Shown here: positions 28,194 through 34,705 of the stretch, piece by piece | How the letters are laid out: each line of letters begins with the position of its first letter | How positions within the stretch are numbered: position 1 is the first letter of the stretch | From: Sphingobacterium athyrii | Lineage (GTDB): Bacteria > Bacteroidota > Bacteroidia > Sphingobacteriales > Sphingobacteriaceae | DNA: 64,000 nucleotides | Direction of reading: 5' to 3' | NCBI RefSeq assembly: GCF_003071065.1 | Contig: NZ_QCXX01000004.1 | Coordinates: forward strand, 682,614-746,613 | Translations under genes and position numbers: made by a program | Notes under the pieces: generated by a model | Databases searched by the model: none | Seen by the model: only the letters and a program-made list of their open reading frames with translations | Told to the model about the DNA's origin: nothing

Positions 28194-28403
28194 ATGGAAA
28201 ATCATTATAAGTTATTTTTAAGATACTGCCTAGCAATGATTATCATGGTAATTATGGGGGAGGTTATCAACTATTATTTTCAAAAAAAAGTTAGTGAGTA
28301 TACCCTATCTTGGTTTATTGCAGCATTTGTATGGGTAATCCTGGGCGGTTTGATCCTAACATTTGTTGACGGGCGAACTAGAACAAAAAAGTCAATTAAA
28401 TAG
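28194..28403 (+). CDS. Small two-helix membrane protein (function unknown)
   Basis: A 69-aa protein with two predicted membrane helices (LFLRYCLAMIIMVIMGEVIN and WFIAAFVWVILGGLILTFV) and a basic C-terminus (RTRTKKSIK). The open frame extends upstream to an ATG at 28122 that overlaps the previous stop, which would add 24 basic residues. The ATG at 28194 is preferred because the hydrophobic helix then starts near the N-terminus. No family is recognised. It pairs with the preceding small membrane gene. Confidence 0.5.
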   Translation: MENHYKLFLRYCLAMIIMVIMGEVINYYFQKKVSEYTLSWFIAAFVWVILGGLILTFVDGRTRTKKSIK

Positions 28404-28578
28404 TTTGCACCTATAAATATGACAAATATCAGTGATACAGATTTTTAGACTTCGTAATCTGTTTTTATTATTAACCATAAAATTTCTTTCCGTAACCATG
28501 TAATAAAGTAGTATTATGAATTGTCATTACTAATAAACGTTTCTAAGCATTCCATAAATTAACATTATTTTAAATTTT

Positions 28579-29241
28579 ATGAAGTATATTGTAAGCATAT
28601 TATTAACCCTATGCGTAACAAATCTAATCGCACAAGAAAAAGATAATAAAATAAAGTATTTGCCCTTTGAAGTGATTTATTTCGGAGGTGTCCAATTTAA
28701 CAACGCAAGTAATCTAAACAAAATCTTAATGCAAGAGGGGGCAGGGAAATTACCTGGTTTTGGGTGGAATGCAGGTGCAGGCGTAGCGTACCGTATGAAA
28801 CAAATGCTAATCGGAGGCAGTTTTAGTTTATCCACAAATAGTAAAAAAGATAATACGCTGAACACTGGGGACATTATCCTATACGTTGCGACCAATGCGG
28901 TGCACACCGGCAATCTAATATTAAGTCCACAGCTTGGGCTTGGTAGCCAATGGTCGACTTTTACAATTCAAAAACACAATCAGTCTGGCTCATTTGATGA
29001 CTTCCTAACAACGCAATCAAATCAAACGAAAATGGAACATAACTCAGCGATTGTAGATTTCAATATTACACTGAAATCAATGAATAAAAACAGAACAATA
29101 TTTTATCCCGAATGTAGAGTTGGCTATAAATCCTCCATAACAAAAAATGATTGGAAGCTTATAGGTACGAAAGCCACAGACGTACCTGCAGACCGATTAG
29201 GAAGTTTCTATGCACAACTTGCTTGGGGAATTGGTCGATAA
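28579..29241 (+). CDS. Secreted, probably beta-rich protein (function unknown)
   Basis: A 220-aa protein with a signal peptide (MKYIVSILLTLCVTNLIAQ). The mature part is rich in alternating aromatic and Gly residues (PFEVIYFGGVQFNNASN, GFGWNAGAGVAYRMKQMLIG, LILSPQLGLGSQWSTFTI, FYPECRVGYKSSITKND, FYAQLAWGIGR), a pattern like small outer-membrane beta barrels of Bacteroidota. No named family is recognised. It stands alone, about 175 bases after the small membrane genes. Confidence 0.65.
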   Translation: MKYIVSILLTLCVTNLIAQEKDNKIKYLPFEVIYFGGVQFNNASNLNKILMQEGAGKLPGFGWNAGAGVAYRMKQMLIGGSFSLSTNSKKDNTLNTGDIILYVATNAVHTGNLILSPQLGLGSQWSTFTIQKHNQSGSFDDFLTTQSNQTKMEHNSAIVDFNITLKSMNKNRTIFYPECRVGYKSSITKNDWKLIGTKATDVPADRLGSFYAQLAWGIGR

Positions 29242-30070
29242 TAAAAAGAAAAAAGATAATTAATTTGCCGGGACGCAAACACTTCCTCTCTTGTTGTAAA
29301 CCAGTAAGCAGCCTAAACAAACACGTAGCCGATCAAGGTAAACACTTGGCGCTGGGATGTAAATCCTTCGATCGTGGAAAAATTCCAATGGATAGAGCAA
29401 GTGAAAACGGAAAGGCTTCAAGTAAACAAGTTCATATTCGACAGAGACCGATCAGCAGAAGATGCAAACTACATATTCCACCAAATAGACACAGGTAGTG
29501 GCGAATGGTTCGCTTCGGCGAACGAAGTAAACCTTATATACTGTGGAAGAAACACAGTATTGTTCCATCGTTTCGCATACTCGGCTAATGCTATTAGTTT
29601 CTTGACTTAAGCAATTGCTTCCAAGGAAGAAGGATTCACATGGATAGCCAAAGTGTCCCGATAGACTGCATCAGGAAACTGTTATATATCTCAAGTAACA
29701 CATGCGATAGTGGAAGAGAACCAATACAGCTGCTAAGCAACTGGATGAGCCTGACAAGTGAACACGTCGGCTCTGACCGTAATCCTGTAGTCCAACCAAA
29801 GGATTACGGTCAGGGATGAAGCGATAACGAAAAGTGCGGAAACAAATGCGCCCTGAGGTATAATTATAATTCAGCTTTTTGTTTAAATAAATGTTGCGCG
29901 GAATTTTTCTCATATTTTTGTGACAATTCAATCTAAAAAGAATTGTTATTTTCATTAATGCCTAGTTTTCTTCCAATATTTTGTTTTTGATCTCCTCGAT
30001 GTGGTTTATCTTTCGTTTTATAATAAATATTACCTGCATGATCCCGCGGAAAAAATGGAAAAATATTATT
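29242..30070. other. Gene-poor, highly structured segment, probably a decayed element
   Basis: About 830 bases without a convincing gene. Part of it (29269-29830) is less AT-rich than its surroundings and packed with hairpins: 29508-29523 (6-bp stem, TTCG loop), 29537-29560 (8-bp stem), 29747-29773 (8 bp with a bulge) and 29773-29813 (14 bp). A short frame starting with GTG at 29374 (78 codons) and open stretches on the minus strand exist but resemble no known protein. CGGGAC at 29269 and GTCCCG at 29655 could mark the ends of an inserted unit. The region 29830-30070 is plain AT-rich DNA. Confidence 0.4.
29773..29813. repeat. 14-bp perfect inverted repeat
   Basis: 29773-29786 is the exact reverse complement of 29800-29813, with a 13-base loop. 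It directly abuts another hairpin (29747-29773). It has neither the bulge nor the GAAA loop of group II intron domain V. Confidence 0.6.
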
Positions 30071-30442
30071 ATGAAAAATAAAATATTTTGGACGGTATTC
30101 TTGTCTTTTTTTCAGTACTTACTCATTACGGCGATCATATTCGCTGGTTTAAATTACTTTTTAAATGGTAGGATTCCTATCTTTATTATTGCTATCACCT
30201 CTTCGTTAATTGGCATATTGGGGGCATGGCTTCATTATCTCTTAACATCAGGCAATGTCAAAAAGCACTTCATACTAGTGCTGTCCTTAATTGCCGTCGA
30301 AGCATTTATATGTATAGCCTCCTTGTTCTATTTCCTAGATAATAATTCCTCTATATATCGCATCGCTTTACAATCTGTTCTTGCGAGTGTGTTTGTAGTT
30401 TACTGCGCATCTAGAGTGTTGCCTGAAAAATCAAGGTATTGA
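30071..30442 (+). CDS. Small polytopic membrane protein (function unknown)
   Basis: A 123-aa protein with about four predicted membrane helices (FWTVFLSFFQYLLITAIIFA; IPIFIIAITSSLIGILGAWL; FILVLSLIAVEAFICIASLF; and a C-terminal one near residues 97-115). The frame is open upstream to 29981; the ATG at 30071 (MKNKIFW) starts directly before the first helix and is preferred. No family is recognised. It lies in AT-rich accessory DNA between a decayed segment and an antitoxin gene. Confidence 0.5.
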   Translation: MKNKIFWTVFLSFFQYLLITAIIFAGLNYFLNGRIPIFIIAITSSLIGILGAWLHYLLTSGNVKKHFILVLSLIAVEAFICIASLFYFLDNNSSIYRIALQSVLASVFVVYCASRVLPEKSRY

Positions 30443-30472
30443 TTAATAAAAAATAACTGTTGCCCTCAAACG

Positions 30473-30529
30473 AACTATTTTACACAGAAGCTTGATTATG
30501 CAAAAGGTAGTTTTATCCGCATGACGTAG
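30473..30529 (+). pseudogene. Possible 18-codon fossil of a SusC gene
   Basis: The frame reads NYFTQKLDYAKGSFIRMT and then a stop. The YAKGSFIRM core matches the conserved segment near the C-terminus of SusC barrels (compare AKGDFIRMKDVSLSYQF in the SusC at 20005-23685). No more of such a gene is visible on either side. A chance match is possible because the segment is short. Confidence 0.25.
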
Positions 30530-30599
30530 AAGGCTGAAAAATAGAACTGACGTTATTGTTTCCATCAACGACTTGACTTTATTTGATTTGCCAATAATT

Positions 30600-30628
30600 T
30601 GTACGAATTTTTGTACAGATAAAAGTAC
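30600..30628 (+). promoter_or_regulatory. Operator-like TGTACA array before the antitoxin gene
   Basis: Three GTAC cores at 30601-30604, 30613-30616 and 30625-30628 are spaced exactly 12 bases apart, one of them a full TGTACA, and end six bases before the start codon at 30634. TGTACA palindromes are the known binding core of YefM/YoeB autoregulation, so an autorepressor operator is likely. Confidence 0.6.
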
Positions 30629-30633
30629 TTGTT

Positions 30634-30888
30634 ATGTTAATTGCCAGTGTATCAGATTTCAGAAAAGATATAAAACGCTATTTGGATAAGGTTTCCAAAA
30701 ACTTTGAAACCTTGATTATTAATCGAGGTAAAGACTCGGGTATTGTTGTTATGTCGCTTGAAGAATATAATTCCTTGATGGCAACAGGCCATGAACTATC
30801 TTCCCGAACAAATGAACAGCGTCTTGATGCAGCGATTGAAAAGCTTAAAGCGGGAAAATCGTTTGAAAAGCAGTTGCTAGAGGAATAG
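30634..30888 (+). CDS. Phd/YefM-family antitoxin (orphan)
   Basis: An 84-aa protein with the Phd/YefM N-terminal DNA-binding fold (SVSDFRKDIKRYLDKVSKNF, LIINRGKDSGIVVMSLEEYN, SLMAT) and a basic, helical toxin-binding C-terminus (ATGHELSSRTNEQRLDAAIEKLKAGKSFEKQLLEE). Such antitoxins neutralise RelE/YoeB-type mRNA interferases and autorepress through TGTACA sites, which are present just upstream. The toxin gene expected two bases after the stop starts as ATG AAG TAT but then runs into unrelated sequence and a stop, so the antitoxin stands alone. Confidence 0.88.
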   Translation: MLIASVSDFRKDIKRYLDKVSKNFETLIINRGKDSGIVVMSLEEYNSLMATGHELSSRTNEQRLDAAIEKLKAGKSFEKQLLEE

Positions 30889-30890
30889 TT

Positions 30891-30929
30891 ATGAAGTATA
30901 GAGCCGTCCCTCCCAAGACTGGCTTTTAG
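30891..30929 (+). pseudogene. Start of a lost YoeB/RelE-type toxin gene (truncated)
   Basis: An ATG two bases after the antitoxin stop begins MKY, as in many YoeB toxins, at the spacing expected for a toxin-antitoxin operon. The frame then leaves any recognisable sequence and stops after 12 codons. I infer that the toxin body was deleted or replaced near 30900. Three matching residues are weak evidence on their own; the context carries the call. Confidence 0.35.
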
Positions 30930-31740
30930 GCATACCCTTAGCTCTTCAATACCTACAGCGGAGAGTTGATTACCAACTCACACTGCATTCCTGCAAGATG
31001 CCCATTACATTTTGAGGTATACCAACATGGCCATGTTTTCTATTCAACTACTTAGCAAGGGACGCTGTAGGACTAAGACATAGCATAATAATAAAAGGAA
31101 ATATAGTCTAAAGCCAAATGTATATTCAGATATAAACATGGGATACGAAATAACTGCGCAAGTATACAGCATTGAGTTAAAGTTATATTTTATGTGGCTA
31201 AAAGCGGTGAATAGGAGACTTAAATCACACAGCAAAAGGCTCATGCAAGGCGGTAGCAATGCTTTATCATAAGCTTTAGTGCCTCTTTGTAATTCAAAAA
31301 TGCTGCAGCCATATCACAGGCTGTTACTGGGCTGAAGCAATCAACTTGGTATACATGGCACCAGCGCTAATGTATAGGTCATGAGCATAATATAGTAATA
31401 ACGGGGCTCTGTTGTATAATTCAGCCAGATGAAGTGATATGACGATATTGTAAATTTTTATAATATTATGAGGAATAGGTACTCCTCAAGATTTTCTTGA
31501 CCCGCCTTTGAACTGATGATTCATAAGGGCAGTCTTTTGGTGTATGGATGTTCTGTGAAAGCCTTTTATCGGAGTGCGTTGAGGGGCAGCGGTAAGTGCT
31601 TGTATAGCATTATAAAGGTGAAGGTATCATTCTCTAGTAGCGAACTGCATGACATCAGAAATTTACAATAAGCTTTCTGAGGGGATTTTTTGTCTATTTC
31701 CTGCCTGGTAGCGATTAGAAGCATTTTGTCGCATCGATTT

Positions 31741-31916
31741 TTCTTGAACCGACCGAATCATCTCATTCTCCGACTTCCTCATAGTGTTAGTCTAAATGTA
31801 ATAAAATCGTAGGCTGCGTTGTCTTTCTCTTGAATCAGAAACCATCATGAGCTACAACCGCTTATAAATAGAGCATAATATCTCACTCATGATAGCTTCA
31901 TTGCCAATAAAGATAA
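31741..31916 (-). repeat. Structured repeat, copy 1
   Basis: About 145-175 bases repeated at 32241-32418, with the core offset by exactly 500 bases (31771 versus 32271). Both copies contain a 14-pair stem (here 31838-31851 with 31886-31899) whose two non-Watson-Crick pairs become G-U only on the minus strand. The arms are identical between copies but the 34- to 36-base loops differ. A conserved tract of about 45 bases (31785-31830) follows. This looks like a transcribed structured RNA or the end of a mobile element, read on the minus strand. Confidence 0.7.
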
Positions 31917-31968
31917 AATCGATGATTTTGCGAAATGGCTATTGGGAGATCACGAGAAGTAATTTAAA

Positions 31969-32003
31969 GTTTTCCACAGGATGTTAATAACCTTGTGGAA
32001 AAC
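31969..32003. other. DnaA-box-like inverted pair
   Basis: A perfect 10-bp inverted repeat (31969-31978, GTTTTCCACA, with 31994-32003) flanking ATGTTAATAAC. TTTTCCACA differs from the consensus DnaA box TTATCCACA by one base. A close relative with the same central ATGTTAATAAC occurs on the minus strand at 40500-40533. Confidence 0.45.
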
Positions 32004-32240
32004 GTATAAGGCGTCTTATTGAAAAATAAGGTGTGACCGAGACCATATTAAACGTACAAAGTATCAGAGGCCAATTCCGGCCAAAACGATCAGCATACTA
32101 TGTAATGAATTTGTCTGTACACCGATCCTAGTTGGATTTACGATCGTATACTTCCATATCATTCACCTTATTATGCGCGTTTGAGTTGGCAACAGCGGCT
32201 CGAAATCGCACTATATTTAAATAGTGTGGCCTATAATTTT

Positions 32241-32418
32241 CATATTTACCGTCCCAATCGCCCCTTTCACCGACTTTTTCCGAATGTTAGTCTAAATGTA
32301 ATAAAATCGCAGGCTGCGTTGTCTTACTTTTGAATCAGAAACCATCATGAGTTATATCAGATTACAAATAAAATATTGGATCTCTTGCTCATGATAGCTT
32401 CATTGCCGATAAGGAAAA
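32241..32418 (-). repeat. Structured repeat, copy 2
   Basis: Second copy of the repeat at 31741-31916. The 14-pair stem is 32338-32351 with 32388-32401, identical in both arms to copy 1, with a different 36-base loop (32352-32387). The conserved tail (32285-32330) differs from copy 1 at only a few bases, one of which (32310) completes a CGCAG/CTGCG palindrome. It ends about 100 bases before the next plus-strand gene. Confidence 0.7.
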
Positions 32419-32438
32419 AATTAAAGAATGAAACTTAA

Positions 32439-32468
32439 AGGAAATGTTGCAACATAATCAACATTCCT
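32439..32468 (+). promoter_or_regulatory. Leader hairpin before the lumazine-binding-like gene
   Basis: Stem of 10 pairs (32439-32449 with 32459-32468, one bulged base) in the probable 5' leader, 53 bases before the start codon at 32522. The function is unknown; it could stabilise the mRNA. Confidence 0.35.
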
Positions 32469-32521
32469 GCGACTACTAGAAAAGAGACAATAAAAACTAA
32501 CACTATAAAGTAGAAAAAATT

Positions 32522-32953
32522 ATGAAAACTTTAATAAAAACATTCGCAGCAGCAGCTTTGATCGCCGTATCAACATGTACAATGGCAGCGGGTAATCCTG
32601 GAAAGGTATTGAACCTATCTACAGCGGACCTGGCCATTGATAGCTATGTATCTGTGATGACAGAAGGGATGTCTGGTGGTGTAGAACAATTATTTGCTGC
32701 CGATTTCAGCCAAAAGATTCAAGGTGAAAATGCGCGTACAAATAAACGCTCAGAAGTGATTTCCTTTTTGAAAAAACAAAAGGGTGAAAAGTTAAACTGT
32801 AGTACCAAAACGGAGATTCTTGAAGAATCCGAAAATTATATGGTGGCACGCATTACAATGAAATTCGAAACATTTACAAAAACCGACCTCGTGACCTTGA
32901 TGAATGAATCCGGAAGCTGGAAGATCGCGAGCTCGGTTAACTCATATAAATAG
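32522..32953 (+). CDS. Secreted NTF2-like protein (putative lumazine-binding type)
   Basis: A 143-aa protein with a signal peptide (MKTLIKTFAAAALIAVSTCTMAAG) and one small alpha+beta domain like the Lumazine_bd_2 / NTF2-like group common in Bacteroidota: VLNLSTADLAIDSYVSVMTE and GVEQLFAADFSQKIQG at the front, ENYMVARITMKFETFTKTDL and SGSWKIASSVNSYK at the end. No catalytic residue can be assigned, and binding of lumazine is only a family name. It is transcribed alone with its own terminator. Confidence 0.75.
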   Translation: MKTLIKTFAAAALIAVSTCTMAAGNPGKVLNLSTADLAIDSYVSVMTEGMSGGVEQLFAADFSQKIQGENARTNKRSEVISFLKKQKGEKLNCSTKTEILEESENYMVARITMKFETFTKTDLVTLMNESGSWKIASSVNSYK

Positions 32954-32985
32954 AAACTGTTTAATTAAATTCATATGTTTATTTT

Positions 32986-33018
32986 AAGCCACGTCGTGAT
33001 GATGTGGCTTTTATTTTT
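32986..33018 (+). terminator. Terminator after the lumazine-binding-like gene
   Basis: A 7-bp stem (32986-32992 with 33004-33010), 11-base loop and T-rich tail. With its flank it is nearly identical over about 34 bases to the terminator at 39753-39783. Confidence 0.75.
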
Positions 33019-33248
33019 ACTGAGAAATTAGAAAAGGTCATTATATTGTTGTTATACAAAATGTATTGGCTGTTCGTGTGAGACGAGATGTGGCTAGGTA
33101 AACAGATCGTTATACCGTAAAAAAGGAATTGTCCACACGATTTTATTCTCAGGAGTCTGAACAGTACTTAAGGCCGCTATTTCGAGCCTGGATAAAACAA
33201 AAGGATAGACGAAGGAGGATTAAGTCGATACGATTTAAATTCTTGACT
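33019..33248 (+). other. Candidate left end of the IS110 element (bridge-RNA region)
   Basis: About 230 bases of non-coding DNA before the IS110 transposase start. In IS110-group elements the left non-coding end encodes the bridge RNA that guides recombination. The transposase frame is open back to 33129, but those 40 codons are basic, unlike any transposase N-terminus and start with TTG. The exact element ends cannot be fixed without a second copy or an empty site. Confidence 0.35.
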
Positions 33249-34313
33249 ATGGCTATTAGTAAACAATGCATTGGGATAGATATCTCAAAAGCGACATTCA
33301 CAGCATGTCTGTGTCAGTGTTCAGATGATGGAGAATTAGTGTTCTCCAAGACAGTGGATTTCAGTAATGATAGCAAAGGGTTCAACCAGTTTCTGCGTTG
33401 GGCCAAAGGAGTCATTGCGAAAGATGCAGCACTTGTTTTTTTGATGGAGGCTACCGGTGTGTATTATGAGAACCTTGCCCACCATCTGCATAAGATTAAG
33501 AAAAGGGTTCATGTTGTTCTTCCCAATACGTCAAAGCACTATTTTTCGAGCCTCAATATCAAGACCAAAACGGATGCTGTTGATGCACGGATCCTGAGTC
33601 AATTCGGTGTAGAAAGGATCCATAAAGCATGGAGTCCTCCTCCACCAGTCTTATTGCAGCTGAGAAATCTGACCAGATACCATGTCCAGCTACAGGAGCA
33701 GAAAACGGCATTAGGTAACATCAAACATAGTAAGGACTGTTCGCATGCTATCCAGATCTTTATACTAAAAAGCAATAAAAAACTTATTTCTGAGATAGAT
33801 AAGGAGATTGGCAGATGCATCGGGGAAATCAACAGGCTGGTAAAGTCAGACCTGGGGCTCCATAAAAAAATAGAGAAGCTTGCAACAATAAAGGGGATTG
33901 GAATGATCACCATGGTTACCATTCTTGCCGAAACAATGGGGTTTGAACAGTTCGGTAGCGCCAAACAACTTGTCAGCTATGCTGGATACGATGTTGTTCA
34001 GCGGGAATCTGGGACATCTGTAAAAGGAAAAACCAGGATCTCGAAAAAGGGGAACAGGTATATCAGGAATGCGCTGTATTTTCCGGCTATGGTAGCTTGT
34101 AGGCATAATTCTGTGCTAAAGGAAGCTTACACGAGAATCATCCAGAAAAAGCCGTCAAAAATGGTCGGACAGGTTGCCGTACAGAGAAAATTATTAATCT
34201 TAATGTATACACTTTGGAAAAATGATACCGTGTTTATAGAAAATTATAAAGTAAGTAGTCCCGATCCGAAAACCGAGACTACACTAGATAGTTCAGAAGC
34301 TGAACTTCTTTAG
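33249..34313 (+). CDS. IS110-family transposase (DEDD recombinase)
   Basis: A 354-aa IS110-family transposase. The N-terminal RuvC-like DEDD domain shows GIDISKATFTACL (first Asp), FLMEATGVYYENLAHHLH (Glu) and TKTDAVDARILSQFGVERI (last two Asp). After a helical coiled region comes the Transposase_20 domain with KLATIKGIGMITMVTILAE, FGSAKQLVSYAGYDVVQRES (with the catalytic-serine region ESGTS), and KGNRYIRNALYFPAMVACRH. Both domains look intact, so the element may be active. The ATG at 33249 begins MAISKQCIGIDISK, the usual start. Confidence 0.93.
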   Translation: MAISKQCIGIDISKATFTACLCQCSDDGELVFSKTVDFSNDSKGFNQFLRWAKGVIAKDAALVFLMEATGVYYENLAHHLHKIKKRVHVVLPNTSKHYFSSLNIKTKTDAVDARILSQFGVERIHKAWSPPPPVLLQLRNLTRYHVQLQEQKTALGNIKHSKDCSHAIQIFILKSNKKLISEIDKEIGRCIGEINRLVKSDLGLHKKIEKLATIKGIGMITMVTILAETMGFEQFGSAKQLVSYAGYDVVQRESGTSVKGKTRISKKGNRYIRNALYFPAMVACRHNSVLKEAYTRIIQKKPSKMVGQVAVQRKLLILMYTLWKNDTVFIENYKVSSPDPKTETTLDSSEAELL

Positions 34314-34705
34314 AATACAAAAATACTTTTTTGTCTAAATATTTGGAATTTAAAACAGTACCTTTTTTTAGGACTTTCGTGTCAAGATTGCTCGGGCAGA
34401 TTTTTAATATAATTATAAGCAAATATATTTTATATCAATACTTGTTAAATGTATTGATGTTCAGCAGTTTGTGTTGTTTTTTTATTGCGGGTACAAAATG
34501 CGTTAATGATGTTTTTCAAAATAAATATCAATAACTGATAACAAATTAGATTTAAGGACGTTTTATTATCTATAAGTATATGTAACAAAGTTGATATAAA
34601 TAGGCTTGTGGGAAAGGTGTGATGTTCAGCCTTTTGTTGTATGTATTTCATTTTCGCTTGGAACGTAATTATTTCAATTAGATTCTTATTATAAATATTT
34701 AACGT
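34314..34705. other. AT-rich region after the IS110 transposase
   Basis: 392 bases without a gene. It should contain the right end of the IS110 element and the promoter of the following SusC gene. An 11-base word TGATGTTCAGC occurs twice (34455 and 34620). No confident promoter or terminator is seen. Confidence 0.4.

Larger units (their letters stand above)
30930..32240. other. 1.3-kb decayed intergenic DNA
   Basis: No intact gene on either strand. Traces of former coding DNA may exist: on the minus strand, from about 31390 to 31250, two short open stretches in different frames (AHDLYISAGAMYTKLIASAQ, then VTACDMAAAFLNYKEALKLM) can be joined by one base change. A 39-codon minus-strand frame (31782-31663) begins inside the repeat listed next. 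The region also holds repeat copy 1 and a DnaA-box-like pair. Confidence 0.4.

Noticed and set aside
29374..29610. 78-codon frame starting with GTG
   Set aside because: It overlaps several strong hairpins, has no recognised family, and other frames in the same stretch are equally open; structure rather than coding better explains the sequence.
29773..29813. Group II intron domain V
   Set aside because: The stem has no two-base bulge, no GAAA-type loop and no AGC triad, and no reverse transcriptase gene is nearby.
31663..31782. 39-codon minus-strand ORF at the end of repeat copy 1
   Set aside because: Repeat copy 2 has lost the start codon and frame, so coding is not conserved; kept only as part of the repeat description.
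33129..33248. In-frame N-terminal extension of the IS110 transposase
   Set aside because: It starts with TTG, encodes a basic non-homologous stretch, and occupies the place of the non-coding left end; the ATG at 33249 gives the usual IS110 N-terminus.
34455..34630. Repeated word TGATGTTCAGC as element ends
   Set aside because: Only 11 bases are shared, in the same orientation and in AT-rich DNA; chance or minor duplication is enough to explain it.
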